A stretch of DNA of 64,000 nucleotides, taken from the NCBI GenBank assembly GCA_947396885.1, contig OX377202.1, positions 18,352,001 through 18,416,000 of the forward strand, read 5' to 3'. Shown in pieces: positions 19,401 to 30,445 of this stretch. The position numbers and the translations under genes are program-made. Numbering within the stretch: the first letter of the stretch is position 1; each line of letters begins with the position of its first letter. This DNA is from Heligmosomoides polygyrus polygyrus. Lineage: Eukaryota > Nematoda > Chromadorea > Rhabditida > Heligmosomidae. Under the pieces are notes generated by a model that made no database searches, was not told the DNA's origin, and saw nothing but the letters and a program-made list of their open reading frames with translations.

Positions 19401-20099
19401 ATAATAAATTTACATTTATCGTATTTTATATGCTACGTCACTGAGGGGCGTGCTAAGGACTTTAACAAAAAAGACAAGTTTAGCAAGAACAGAGAACTGA
19501 GCCGAAAAAGGAGAAAGAGCAAGAAAAGCCAAATTCCAAGTAACGGTTAATGGTAATGCAACATTCGAAATATAAACAAAGGGCCATCCCAATGCGCGTT
19601 CTGAGTGGTAAGCATTACATTCTGTCAATTCAACGGTAGAAAACTATACGCAGATTCTAAAAAAAAACTATTTAAACCGGTGTACCTCCAGATGCAAGAA
19701 GAAAAGTTTTTCAGAACATCCTATTCTTTCTCGGAAAACACGTAGGACTAAGCCAAGCCGCTATCGATTGAAAGGTGAACACCAGCCGGAGTAGCTGTCA
19801 AATGAACAATGTATTTTGCGGTGTAGTTTGTAAATTCGATTTCATGTTTTCATCACGCCGTCCCACAAAAGTAGAGTGCGTGAAAGGTCTCAAAAAGGAT
19901 TAATTGACGCCGTCCTTTATCCTTTATCCTTCATTAAAGAAAAGATTGCGCAATACACTCATCCAGCATGATGCAATATTAACCTAACTGATAGCGTTAA
20001 GGCTCCCTAGTTTAATCTGCACAGTGATGAGATCATGTTTTCTACAACAGTTTCTGCTGCACAATATCAATCACAGCACAGCAGCGGTGAGTGCAAAGC
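19401..20099. other. intergenic with a SINE-A 3' end
   Basis: Mostly unassigned AT-rich sequence. The SINE-A 3' piece at about 19850-19935 ends in TCCTTTATCCTTTATCC. Confidence 0.45.
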
Positions 20100-20375
20100 G
20101 CGATTTTTGCTCTTCGCTCAAAAATTCTCTACACTCGAAAAATCAGACTATGTGTCGCGAAGATGGACAGGATTGGGAGGTGGTGGCGCGCCAGCCAATC
20201 AGACCGCATGAAATTGTCATGCCATTCAGAGATTGCTTGTGCGGTCAGTATTCTGATTGGTTGACGTGTGTTCGACCGGTGTTGTGCTTGGATATGATTG
20301 GCTGGCGCGCCACCACCTCTCAGTGCGGCCAGTCTTCGCGACATGTACCAAAATCAGTTCTTCAGAACTTTGAAA
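20100..20375. repeat. MITE with long inverted ends (GGTGGTGGCGCGCCAGCCAATCA)
   Basis: TGTCGCGAAGATGGACAGGA through GAGGTGGTGGCGCGCC and AGCCAATCA (20151-20205) is repeated inverted at about 20290-20345, and weaker matching continues outward on both sides (AAAATCAGACTATG versus CATGTACCAAAATCAG). The inner part also carries copies of GATTGG. There is no ORF of its own. The core is AscI-like GGCGCGCC on both arms. Confidence 0.65.
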
Positions 20376-22560
20376 CAGGCTTTGATCTATTGTTTTGTCA
20401 TTAAAAATGAGTGTTTTTTTGTAAATTTATCAAGCACTATATTCATAATTTTCAGTGCCGGTGAATTATAAAATTCAAAGAGATAAAATTTCCTACGCGC
20501 CAGTAGCGTCGACGCGACGTGACTGTTGATTGTAGGAAATGGTGCACGTCTCTAGTATACTAGGCGTCACATCGCACGTAGCTATGAATGAAGCCGTAGA
20601 GGGGATAGTGATCAGGAGTCACAGTCAGCATATTGATCCTCAACGATTTCTGCGTGGAACCGTCAGGAGCCTTAGTGGCGTTATGCCTCGAGTCACAATC
20701 AACGTATATTATCTTTCCGTATCGCGCTGTGCTTTGTTTGCCTTATGGGGCAAAGCCGTGAGGAAAAATGCTAAAATAAACCAGAAGTCTTATACAGAGG
20801 GGTTATAACAAAAAAGGGCTGTAGGCACGATTAGTGAAGGGCACTAGCTAGAGAAATCCAAAGATCTGCATACTCTCTGACGTGACCCACGTAAGTCTGC
20901 TGCACCGGTAGTAGAACTCATTAACCCGAGGCCACGTGTAAGGCAGAATCACAATCGAGGTCTTAGCCTTGTGCGCTAGCTCCTATGTTGCCTGCCACTT
21001 TAAGGTTAGGCCCTTGTTGCCCCGACTGAAGCACACCTCATACCAATGCGGGTGTTGTTTGGGACGTTTCCCGGGACTGCTCCTCCGCTGGTCCCCGGCA
21101 ACCCTCACCCATCTTTACATTACTAACGTGACACAATTGAACCAACCGGCCTTCTGCAGTATGTACTACTGCGCTCTGAATAAATCCTTTTCCCACTTTC
21201 GAGTTGTATGACAGTGCGCAATCGATAAAACAACTCAATAGCACAATATACCAATAGAGAGGAACACAACATCCCACGAGGTAAGGCTGAGCCCCGCCAC
21301 CTTACCTACGGGTCAATCCCAAGCGCAAGCCGCAGATCCTTCCTGGCTCCTACCCTGGAGCCTGCGCTCACGAGAGCAGTGGCTCGGTCGGTCTCTGCGG
21401 TTACCTCTGACTGATGCTCCTGCGCGTCCTGTCCTGGTCGTTCGGATGTCCTGTGCGGCCGGTGGAGTCGATGTCCCGATGGAGTGAAGACTGCGCTGAC
21501 GATGGAGTACCGAAGCGAAGAGCGTACCGACCGCTCGCTGCGACGACGACGATGCAGACTGCCGGGCGCGCGCGGGGGAGGCGTTTATAGTGCGTCTCAG
21601 CTCGTGCGCGCGACGGTATGCCCTCCGCGTTGGGACCTGGGCGCCCTCCAGCGTGTGTGTCCTTGAAGAGTCGTGATGGAGCGTGGCGAACGTCACGACA
21701 CTCTCAAAAAGATTGGGTTTTGTATTTATTTTTAAGGTTTCACAAAGAATCGATTTTTATTACAAGTCGTGTGTGACAGACAGAATGCAGTAAAGCAATA
21801 AAATTAAGAAAAGACGAGATTCTGAAACCAGACTCTTGCTGACCAGAACGGGCTGCGAAATAACTAGGCGACTATTGGAAAGAATAAATCTTCAAAACTA
21901 GTATTTCGGCGGTCGAAAAGAAGAATATAGGGTGTGACGACCAAGAAGAAGAATCAACTGCACCGCCATTGCTGGAAAACTCATCAGGCGCGCTGCTTCT
22001 CTGAAACGTTTTAGGTTAGTTACCGCATCTAAAACCTTGGATCTTCCTACTACGTCACCACATTCAAAAGCTTCCAAGGTCGAGTTTCATCTTCGGTGAA
22101 AAATACACCTCTTCGAAGCTCGATACAAAACTTTTGGTGAATGCGAATTTTTTGGTCGCCCGCAACTCTCTTCACTTGACTTTCTACGTCATCATCAAGT
22201 GATTGGTTCACGGCTAATTCGGCCGTCACCAGGACGACTCTAAAGAAGTTGTTCTCTGCTCATCGCTACGACTACGCCTCCAACGATTTCAAATCCGAGA
22301 GGGGTTCAGTGCTCTTGGCGTTTTCATTCGCAAAATTTGCGGAACTGTCAACATCTTTTAGTCGCTGACCGATACTTAATATCAAAGAACAAGTAACAGC
22401 ACAGTGACAGAACGGCGAACGAAAAAGCGAACAGAATACAAAGTAACTCTTGCCCTTTACTGTATCTATCATTGTTTTTATACTAGGTGGTAGCGATAGG
22501 CGTGGCTACTGGCATCACTTGGAGATCTCATATCTAGGACACCTGTCGATCTATAAATAC
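20376..22560. other. unassigned region with a GC-rich block
   Basis: No gene could be assigned. 21300-21720 is GC- and CpG-rich and ends with GTCGTGATGGAGCGTGGCGA and ACGTCACGAC, similar in arrangement to 8475-8500. A 127-codon Arg-rich frame (minus, 21313-21696) reflects the composition and not a known protein. 22260-22470 contains a 66-codon minus frame of unknown meaning. Confidence 0.3.
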
Positions 22561-22632
22561 CGAGTTATCGCCGAAAGCATCTCCATCTTCTAACTTCTTT
22601 GACTGAATTCCCGAAACTATTATATATATAGA
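22550..22632 (+). promoter_or_regulatory. possible core promoter (TATA-like boxes)
   Basis: CTATAAATACC (22551-22561) and TATATATATAGAG (22621-22633) stand upstream of the candidate exon at 22789. Spacing is possible but unproven, and in AT-rich nematode DNA such boxes occur by chance. Confidence 0.25.
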
Positions 22633-22788
22633 GTGCGAGAAGCGTGCGTTTTCTCGAACTAGTTAGTAGTTCGCAGTCTTCTTCACTCATCAATTTCGCA
22701 TTTTCTTTTTAACCGCGTGGACCGCGTCTAAGAGGTCGTCGAAATCGCAAGTCTGAGAACCGGAGGTGGTGTAGCTACTGCCCCTTCC

Positions 22789-22911
22789 ATGTATATTCAG
22801 GAAAGCCTGTCATCGTCCAGCCCATTCTTTTCCATTGGAAAGACGAATTCATCGCCGCTTTGCCAAAATGCCGATGCCGATCCATCGCGGTGCATTGGGG
22901 CGCCGAGCGCG
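22789..22911 (+). CDS. candidate exon 1 of an unidentified Ser-rich protein
   Basis: ATG at 22789 opens 41 codons (MYIQESLSSSSPFFSIGKTN ... RCIGAPSA) with GC-rich third positions, ending in frame at a GCG/GTGATC donor-like site. The next candidate exon begins in the same phase. The content is Ser-, Pro- and Ala-rich, as in disordered N-termini of regulatory proteins, but I recognise no family. A SINE-A copy lies directly downstream in the would-be intron. Only codon character and phase support it. Confidence 0.3.
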
Positions 22912-22964
22912 GTGATCTCAGTTCTTATTGTAAAAAAATTATATTCATTACTTTTTCGTTGGGC

Positions 22965-23265
22965 TCATGTAGCGCAGCCGGAGGAGGTGTTGGCTGTCGC
23001 GTGTACCCTATACAAGGTTCCCGATTCGAATTTATTTCCCAGGCCTACCAAGCCTTCCATCTCTCCGAGATCGGTGAATTAGTGCCAGGTTCGTCTGGGG
23101 AGGATGAAGCGCTGAGTTATTATTCATTATTATTCATCAGCTGGTCACTGCAAGTCCTTGTATGGCAAAATACGCATCCAGATCGCCTTCACGACATCCA
23201 GTAGATGTAGGGTACGGGGGCATCCCAAAAAGGATTCAGTAACACCGCCCTTTATCCTTTATCGC
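22965..23265 (+). mobile_element. SINE-A copy 5, nearly complete
   Basis: Head GGCTCATGTAGCGCAGCCGG, B-box region CCCGATTCGAATTTATTTCC, body and tail CCGCCCTTTATCCTTTATCG. This copy keeps TTCGAAT, closer to the Pol III B-box consensus than most others. Confidence 0.8.
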
Positions 23266-23681
23266 TTAACGCGGGAAGTATGCTGTTTTCCACATAATTT
23301 GATTGCTGCCTTAGAGAATTTTTTCCATAACTGATTTTTGATTCAGAGGGTTGATGGTCCCATAATTAAATACTGTGCAATGTCCCCTGGTTGCTGTGGT
23401 TAAGTTACTATGGTAATGCAACCAGTACATCAGCTCGGGTAGATGATAACGGCATTGAATGACCTTCAAGAAACGATTTAATTTTTTTGTTGTTGATTTA
23501 ATCGTTTTTTTGTTATTCGTTACGCGATCTCCTTATGCATTACATTCAGTAAAACTGCAGATGCATCAGAAGGATCTATGTTCTATGGTATCGTGCACTT
23601 TCGTGGCGAAGCGTTTGGTAATTAAATTTCGCTAAAAAGTGTCCTCCGCTTTTTCTCGTCTCCGCAGACTTCACATCACAG

Positions 23682-23960
23682 CGCTCTCTGACTTCTAGTT
23701 CCGAAACGTCGGCCATAAAAGGTGTGGGTTCTGTATCACCATCACCTGCATCGTTGGCGCCCAGTAGTTGTTCGCATAATGAGCTTCCGGCAACGTCTGC
23801 AGTTTTCGTAGATAGTGCGTTAACTGTAGTGTGCCACTGTAGTCTAAAATGTCATTCTTCTCTGGTCATCGACGGCGTCGATTCTTTCGCTCTTGGCTTT
23901 AACCGAAAAATCTTCTACGCTCCTGCTCGTAAAAGTTCCGAGATTGCTATGACAATCTAA
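23682..23960 (+). CDS. candidate exon 2 of the same unidentified protein
   Basis: After the acceptor CATCACAG at 23681 the frame reads RSLTSSSETSAIKGVGSVSP then SPASLAPSSCSHNELPATSA to a stop at 23958, or may leave through a GTAGAT donor at 23808. It is in phase 0, as required by exon 1. Its Ser-, Pro- and Ala-rich composition is like exon 1. Function unknown. Confidence 0.3.
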   Translation, partial: RSLTSSSETSAIKGVGSVSPSPASLAPSSCSHNELPATSAVFVDSALTVVCHCSLKCHSSLVIDGVDSFALGFNRKIFYAPARKSSEIAMTI

Positions 23961-24469
23961 GCCATTCGGAAGCATTTGCCCATCAGTCCTCTCTGACGTG
24001 CAGAACGCTCACTAGCTTCCGGAGAGTTAAGTTTGGTATTCCATCGTAATGTGAATTGAAGTGAAGCTGAGGTGAAGTGGAGTTCGTCCTTTATTTTCTA
24101 GTGGTGCCTTGCTGGTTACAATATTTTCAGTTATCTTTTTCGTAATTAGCTCCTTGATTTTTCCAGGATTGTAGGACATTTTGAGTCTGCTATCTGACAG
24201 TTTTCATTGCTTGACATAAAATTATTCATGAAAGAAATCTTTAAAAAACAATTAGCAGAAACTGACGACATCGAGAAAACTTAACATGTGAAAATTTCTT
24301 AGAGAGAACAGGGCAGAAATTAGACTAGGACAACTCTCAGTCGGTACTGTAACCTGAAATCTGCTCCACAAAGGAAAGTCTGTGGCACCATTGTACTTTC
24401 ACGACTCCAGAGCACGAGAAAAGGTTAAAAAAATCCGCCCAAACTTCTCCTGTTGGCAGGAAGTAAATT

Positions 24470-24915
24470 GGGATGCTGATTACGAATCTGACATCCACTT
24501 TTGAAATTTCGGCGGATTACGGTGGGTTACGTACGGGTAACTAGTTGGCTGTCTAGGTCCTAACCAAAATTTCGCCCAAGCTTCGCAAACGGGGTTATTT
24601 GAAGTGCTGATCACGAATCTGACGTACGCTCTACGTTTTACGGTGGAGCACGGTATGTACCGGTAGGTTCGGGTGACCAAGGTCATGGTCACCGATTTCG
24701 CCAAAATTTCGGCTATAGAGTTTATCTGAGATGTTGATCACGAATTTGACATCCGTTTTTTGTATTATGTTGGAGTACGGTAGGTTACAGTAGGCGCAGG
24801 TGACTAAGGCCATGATGGACTAGACAGCTTTAATCACCCGCACCTATCGCAACCTACCGTAGTCGGCCGAAATTTTAAAAGCGGATGTCAGAGTCGTGAT
24901 CAGCACCTCAAAACT
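24470..24915. repeat. three direct and one inverted copy of a ~130 bp repeat
   Basis: Units begin GATGCTGATTACGAATCTGA (24472), GTGCTGATCACGAATCTGAC (24605) and ATGTTGATCACGAATTTGAC (24731), each followed by a GGTRGGTTACG-like block and GGTGACTAAGG-like end. A fourth copy is inverted (AATCACCCGCACCTATCGCA at 24831 to GTCGTGATCAGCACCTC at 24908). Short open frames here reflect the repeat. Confidence 0.8.
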
Positions 24916-24984
24916 TCCCTGGCGAAGTAAGAAGAAAATTTTTTCGACCTCTCCTCTACCTCTGGAGTTGTTAAGATGGAACAG

Positions 24985-25134
24985 TTTCAAATTTGCTCCT
25001 CTCGTCCGCGAAACGTTGAGCGAGGCAGATTTAACAGCCAATCGGCCTACCGAGGTCCGGGCGGCGGATACGCAGATAGTGCAGGCACCCGACGTGTGTT
25101 CGCCACGACACCTCTTCACTTTGATCCCACATGA
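24985..25134 (+). CDS. possible terminal exon, unidentified
   Basis: After GGAACAG the frame reads 49 codons including RGRFNSQSAYRGPGGGYADS and AGTRRVFATTPLHFDPT to a stop at 25134, phase 0. It could end the candidate gene that begins at 22789 if exon 2 leaves at 23807. A longer open frame in another register (24896-25147) overlaps it, so the assignment is weak. Confidence 0.22.
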   Translation, partial: FQICSSRPRNVERGRFNSQSAYRGPGGGYADSAGTRRVFATTPLHFDPT

Positions 25135-26104
25135 ACACAGGGGCTAGTCCCCCTACATCATTCTCTGGATGTACTGCTCTCAGTTTGGTCTTTCGTTTTG
25201 CTGCTCTCGTGTTCGCTTTCCTTACACGGCAGCGAGTTCTCAGACACAATGGGTTCAAAGCCACACACAGAAAGAGCAATGCGTTTGAAAACTTGGATTC
25301 GTAGTTCCAGATTTCCTTTTTCCAAATTCGACTAACTCGCCCTGAAGCTGCTAAAGCGATTTTGACTACCTTTGTGCCTTTCGACCGTACGGCTTGCAAT
25401 GCATCGAGACGCGGCGCCTTCAGAAATCTTCACTAGTCATTATTCATTTATTCATTCATTTATACTCTATAAAGAGTTCGTCTCAAATCGATTAAATGGC
25501 GTCAGAGTGCTAGAGTTAATATAAAGTTGGCAGGAAGGTTCCAGCGGTTTTTTTACAACCGCTTTTAGTTCGTTTATTACTGAATCAATATTCAACCTAC
25601 TTCGCACTTTTATATAACGTCTGATACGAAATTCCTTGTTTTATCTGTCGGACAATTTGTGTTTCACCTATCATGCTATATAACAATCCGCTAAGCGATG
25701 AGTCATAAAATAGGGGGAAAATCGGGAGGGGGCAATCGATATTGATCAAATTATCCACGGCAATAGCGAAATGTCGTCAGATGTCTTCTGCATTCCTGGG
25801 AACTTCAGCCCTGGCGGTAATCGAGGTCGCTGAACACGAGTCTGAAGAGAAGTCGAGAAGAATCCATATCGATCAACATTATTGATTTTCCCTATCGTTC
25901 GACCGATCAGTATGGATATTAAGTGATTATGATCGCTCACGATAGCATGCTGTTCACGTGCACAGCACGATATCACCATCACCATCACCCATCATCTCCG
26001 CTAAGCGATGAGTCATAAAATAGAGGGTGGAGGGAATCGTGGAGGGAGGAGGGGATTTTGGGGGAAAATGGAGGAAACTAGGGGGCACGAAAATAGCGAA
26101 AATA
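25135..26104. other. unassigned, with a short direct repeat
   Basis: CCGCTAAGCGATGAGTCATA with AAATAG occurs at 25690-25715 and 25997-26022. Otherwise no recognised feature. A minus frame at 25031-25399 (122 codons) is of unknown significance. Confidence 0.35.
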
Positions 26105-26400
26105 CTCAGATGCCCCTGGGAATTCGGAAGACGTGCCGAACACGTCGTCGGCTAAGGGAGATCATTGACGGAAACCAGTACCAGTAATGAAGAATCAGGT
26201 CCAGTCAGGTAGTATCAGTACTGCTGTATCTTCTACGTGCCTGGGATTCAGAAGACGTGCCGAACACGTCGTCAGCTGAGCGGAGCTCACTGAGGGGAAC
26301 CAGTATCAGTAATGGAAAACCAGCTCGAGCCAATGAGTACCAGTAGAGTTCTGGACTAGTACCAGTAATGGTAGATGAGTTCCAATAATAGGGGACAAGT
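26105..26400. repeat. composite minisatellite, copy 1
   Basis: Units around GAAGACGTGCCGAACACGTC (26118 and 26254) alternate with many short ACCAGTANYAGTAATGG-type units (ACCAGTACCAGTAATGAAGA, AACCAGTATCAGTAATGGAA). The same two motif classes recur together at 30270-30445 and 41360-42200. Confidence 0.65.
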
Positions 26401-26419
26401 AGCGGGGGATAAGATTGGC

Positions 26420-26630
26420 CTTTATATAGATGTGCCTGGAAAACGGCCTGAAGGGCGGCTGAACCAGCGCTGGCTTGATACGTTGCATGTGGACCTGAAG
26501 GTTGCTGGTATCCACCCGATCAAGCATTTCGTCGCGTAAAGTGGCGTCACCACACCAGAGTAGGGACCCCGCCTCGAAGCGGGACAAACGCTGAAGAAGA
26601 AGAAGAAGAAGAAGAAGAAGAAGAAGAAGC
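26420..26630 (+). pseudogene. 5'-truncated RTE LINE 3' end with (GAA)n tail
   Basis: The frame from about 26448 reads RPEGRLNQRWLDTLHVDLKV then AGIHPIKHF, the same C-terminus as the full LINE at 14667-15263, on the opposite strand. The coding part is followed by a (GAA)12-like run at 26592-26628, as expected for RTE elements that end in simple repeats. Almost all of the element is missing by 5' truncation. Confidence 0.8.
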
Positions 26631-26809
26631 AGGGGATACTGCTGTAGCGGTGGAAAACATTCATATTCAACATAGCATTAGAAGCGGTAGGAATCCTCTG
26701 TTGGTTCTGACCAAAATGCTTTTCGTCGTGTGACCAAAATCGATCAGACACTCAGTGTCTATCGAAAATGTCGATTTTTGTCCGAGGTCGGCCGTTAAAG
26801 GATTAGGAG

Positions 26810-26920
26810 CAGGGATGTGCGGAAATTTTTCTGGAAAAAGCGGAAGGCGAAAGACGGAACGGAAACGCTCAAAAATGGCCGGAAACCGGAATACGAAACG
26901 CGGAAACGGAAATGACACAT
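26810..26920. repeat. MITE-P copy 2
   Basis: Begins CAGGGATGTGCGGAAATTTT and contains CAAAAATGGCCGGAAACCGG with tandem CGGAAACGGAA units. It is the inverted orientation of the end seen at 28246-28258. Confidence 0.6.
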
Positions 26921-28134
26921 GTTCGCCATTTCTCCAAAAGTGTATCTGAAACGGCGTCAGAGGCGGCTCCTATTGCACTTTTTCTTGCTCAGAACTTTGC
27001 GGGCAGCAGAATCTTCCACAGATTAATGCTTATCTTCATCATAACATAACATAACGAAGCATGAATTCATAATATTGTTATGATAACCTTTTAGCTATGG
27101 TTAGAGCAATAAACTAAAAGAAATTCAGGTTCTTATCTCACTATTTCTCACTATTTCAGCATGCAGTCTCTCCATACCTAGTTCCTGCGACGGATTTTTC
27201 ACTGACTTTTTTGATGCTGGTATTTTTTGGATGGTAGACCTAACCGACTTCACCACTTGAGGTTACTTACAGGCCTGCATTTTAAAAAACTGACTCGGGT
27301 GAAGTCTAAAACTAGAGTAGCCACCTAGATTATTTTTCGATCAGGAAAGAGAATCCTCCCAACACTTTTAGAAATCTTTAGCATCATGAACGACGTGGTA
27401 AGTGCACAGATATCTGCACACTCAACATTAGCAGTTGCACTATAATCATCAAAACTGGTACTCAAAATTCATTCTGGAACCTAAGATAATAATTGGATGA
27501 CTGATTAGTCATGGTAGGTCCACACTTCCACAGGAATATTCAGTCTGTGCAAGCCTAGAAACCCTGCGCCCAAGGTTATACAGCTGGACAGTTCCTAGAT
27601 GGTTCTCGAAGCAATAGTTTTGTGTCAGAATTCAGCAAGTCACCATAGTCAATCAAAACAACAGCTCATGGTAGATATTCGTGATGCTTCATTGAAAATG
27701 AATCGCATAACGTCCATGTGGATATCACACCTAACGAAATTAGAAATTGAAATTTGCACCTTTGATTAGGAACCCTGATGTAATCTTGGAGCAGACAACC
27801 GCACACCGCAACCTTCACTGAACCCTTTGTTTCATGGTATTGTGCTATATGTTTGCAATGTTTTTGTAGCTATCTGTAAATAATGGATCAAGAATTTTAT
27901 GAGCATTCAGACAATGAGTGCATTTTTAGCATACAATGCATACATAGCTTTTGTGGCACATTACTTTTTCCCTGCACCTAGCCGTTGCCATTTTCCAGTG
28001 CTTTTTTGGTAGTCTAACCAATTTCAAGAATATTAATTCTAGAGTTGTCAAACAGTATTCCTCTCACAATTATATGAAGGAGAAATCTTTTTCACTGATA
28101 CGCTGATTGTGTTCAATAGAAAACTAGTGTGGAA
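26921..28134. other. AT-rich, nothing recognised
   Basis: About 1.2 kb of AT-rich sequence with short (ATAAC) runs near 27045. No ORF of note. Confidence 0.45.
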
Positions 28135-28260
28135 CAGTGCCCGTTTCCGTTTCCGCCTTCCGGCCCAAAAACAGGCGGAACACGGAACAGAACGGAAGAG
28201 CCCAAAATGGCCGGAAACCGGAATTCGGAACGCGGAAACGGAAATTCCGCACATCCCTGA
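28135..28260. repeat. MITE-P copy 3, most complete
   Basis: CCGTTTCCGTTTCCGCCTTC at the left faces CGGAACGCGGAAACGGAAAT at the right, with CAAAATGGCCGGAAACCGG between, and ends TTCCGCACATCCCTGAT. About 120 bp, strongly self-complementary. Confidence 0.65.
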
Positions 28261-28767
28261 TTAGGAGTGAAGATGCCTGCACTCAACTTGGCACTAGAGT
28301 GAAGTGGGGGACCGTGCTAAGGGGCATCGGGAGGGTTTTCGAAGAACCTAGACTGCTTAACATCAGCATCGACATCACGGAACCATCTGGGAATGATGCC
28401 GATGTTGAGCGTAGTGGTGGAGGAGGAGTCTGAATGGCTTCATTCCGCAAAACTATTCACGTGATCTTAAGGAAGGTACAGCAAGGTTGGAACATAATAG
28501 GAACATAACATAACATAACATGTCTTATATTCTGCAAGGAAGAAAGCTGCATAAGCAGGGCAGCTAGCTTGATGTGATTGTCGTTACAAAGAAAGGTTCC
28601 CAACCCATGGTGAGCATTTGCGATGCTATTTTGGCAGGATGTAGGGCCCTGTGAGCGGAGTCCAGAACCACAGTAAGTTTCTGCTGAACGCTCTTTTAAA
28701 GGCTTGAAAAGGAGGTGTGAAGGTGTGTGCACAACACTCATCAACCACTACGACATCCCAACGTGAT
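28261..28767. other. intergenic, (ACATA) microsatellite
   Basis: AACATAACATAACATAACAT at 28502-28521. No gene recognised. Confidence 0.45.
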
Positions 28768-28850
28768 GTGCTTCGGTGGCGCAGTCGGTAGGAGTGCCAC
28801 CTCGTAGGAGCACACCGGCGGGCTTTTCAGTTCGAGCCCGAGCGTCGTCA
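28768..28850 (+). other. tRNA-like relic
   Basis: TCGGTGGCGCAGTCGGTAGG (A-box-like TGGCGCAGTCGG) and TCAGTTCGAGCCCGAGC (B-box-like) are correctly spaced for a tRNA of about 75 to 80 bases. The acceptor ends do not pair, so it is probably a pseudo-tRNA or SINE head, not a functional gene. Confidence 0.4.
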
Positions 28851-29139
28851 ATATTTTTGCACGTTTTAGTTTGTTGTTATTACGCTTTCTCATGATCACA
28901 GGAGGCAATTTTAGACCAGGTAAAACCTACGCAAATCAGCACCACGCAAAACAGCTTTTCTAGGATTTGTCGCATCTCGACAACACAGTCTTTTAGTTGG
29001 CTTCTTTTCGGCCAACATAATAAAATTAAAAAGATGTCATTATTAATGCGATAGTGTCTCATAATTTTCAACAGATCCACCTCGTTAACCATATACCGCC
29101 AGACAAAGATATGGGGTAACAGACTCCAAGTTCGATGTT
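28851..29139. other. intergenic, nothing recognised
   Basis: No feature recognised. Confidence 0.4.
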
Positions 29140-29700
29140 CATGAAACCTGAGCAGTTTCTTATCATTTGTTTTTATTTTGTGCCACTGTGCACCTTACAT
29201 CAAAGCAGCTGTAGGTGGGCTTCCTTTCGGTGCTTCTCAAGCGGGGTTACTAAACTTTCCCTCCTCTTACGAGCAAGGTGCTCCTTAATGCGAATTGTTA
29301 ACACCCTCCCAGTTTCCCGATATAAAGGTCGCCTAAGTTAGACATTCGAGCTGGTAGACGACGCTCTTTTGTGCAGAGTCTCTTCTCATTCCGTACGAAC
29401 AAACCATGCAGTCAGAGATGACGCAAGCGCGGTCATAGAGCCGATTGCAAACTAGCTGTTGCTTGATGTTGTCTCAGGGGATGTTCGCAACATCCTCACC
29501 CAGGCCTGCTCGCAATAGGCACTGACGTATAGCCGCTGTGATTCGGTCCGAATGGAAAGGAAGTGGGAGACAGATTTTCTTACCGAACGCGTTCTCCCGT
29601 TGTCCGTATGGTGCTCGATTTCTTCGCACTTCGTACCCATTGAGAGGAGCTATCTGACAAGCCGACATACGTGATTCTTCTCGCTCTCCATGGCAAGTCC
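29140..29700 (-). pseudogene. Penelope-like element fragment (linker and GIY-YIG)
   Basis: From about 29460 downward the minus strand reads QQLVCNRLYDRACVISDCMV then CSYGMRRDSAQKSVVYQLEC. After a frameshift comes GDLYIGK, the tyrosine and glycine of the GIY-YIG core. Many stops follow. The order (Cys linker, VY, YIG) is that of the PLE at 18840-19395. No RT was read with confidence upstream. Confidence 0.6.
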
Positions 29701-30269
29701 TCTAAGTTGCGAGAAAAATTTATCAGACCTTTTTAGGATGTTGCAGCGGAGACATTCTTTCAGATGAATCATTATGTGTGACTTTCTCAAACTAAATGTA
29801 TGTGGGATTGAGAGCTGTGAGAGCTTCGCATATACTGCTATGTGCCTTTTTCGACTTCCGGCGCACTGTGTGGTACATTTGACCGAACCAGTGTTTCTCA
29901 CTTGCTCCATGGTGTCCAGTTGTAGCAGTCTTATTGCGCTGGCGAAATATGGGTCAGTTAGCTCACTGGATTTGGGTTCTCTGCCTGACTTTCCTGAGAC
30001 TGACTGATATGAGCAAAGGGAAGGACACTGTGTTTCTGACCAAAGTGGTTCGTGGATGAAGAAGTTTCGAGCTTCTTTCAGACCTTGAAGTAGACGAGTT
30101 AGTCGAACGTCCGCCGTCTTACTATGTATATAATTCGCTTAATCCGTGGGTCACGTTGTCAGTCACGGGATGGGCGACTAAAGCCAAACGATGGCTTTGA
30201 CAGGGCGGCGTTTGCCAGCCGGGTTTTCTTTGAGATTAACCAAGGGCGATTGTGGCGAATACCAAGCGC
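29701..30269. other. unassigned
   Basis: An 86-codon minus frame (29650-29910) may be the part of the PLE just before the linker, but the similarity is too weak to call. Confidence 0.3.
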
Positions 30270-30445
30270 CGAGATTGAGAAGACGTGGAAGAGACGTCGT
30301 ATAACGTGCGTCCAGATCCAGAAGACGTGCCGTAGACGTCGTCCAACGTGCGTACGGATTTAGAATAAGCGGGACCAGTAAAAGGGATCATGGAAGAGGA
30401 GCCCAGAAGAAGGAGAACCAATCAAGATTCTTAGTAAAGGGGGAC
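30270..30445. repeat. composite minisatellite, copy 2
   Basis: GAGAAGACGTGGAAGAGACG and CAGAAGACGTGCCGTAGACG are 48 bp apart, followed by GGGACCAGTAAAAGGGATCA and GGGGACCAGTAAAGAGC. The order (48 bp units, then GGGACCAGTAAA units) matches the inverted layout at 41360-42200. Confidence 0.65.

Noticed and set aside
24470..24915. CRISPR-like array
   Set aside because: Units are 130 bp, diverged, without short identical repeats and unique spacers, and the genome is eukaryotic.
28768..28850. Functional tRNA gene
   Set aside because: The seven acceptor pairs cannot be formed, and the anticodon arm is unclear.
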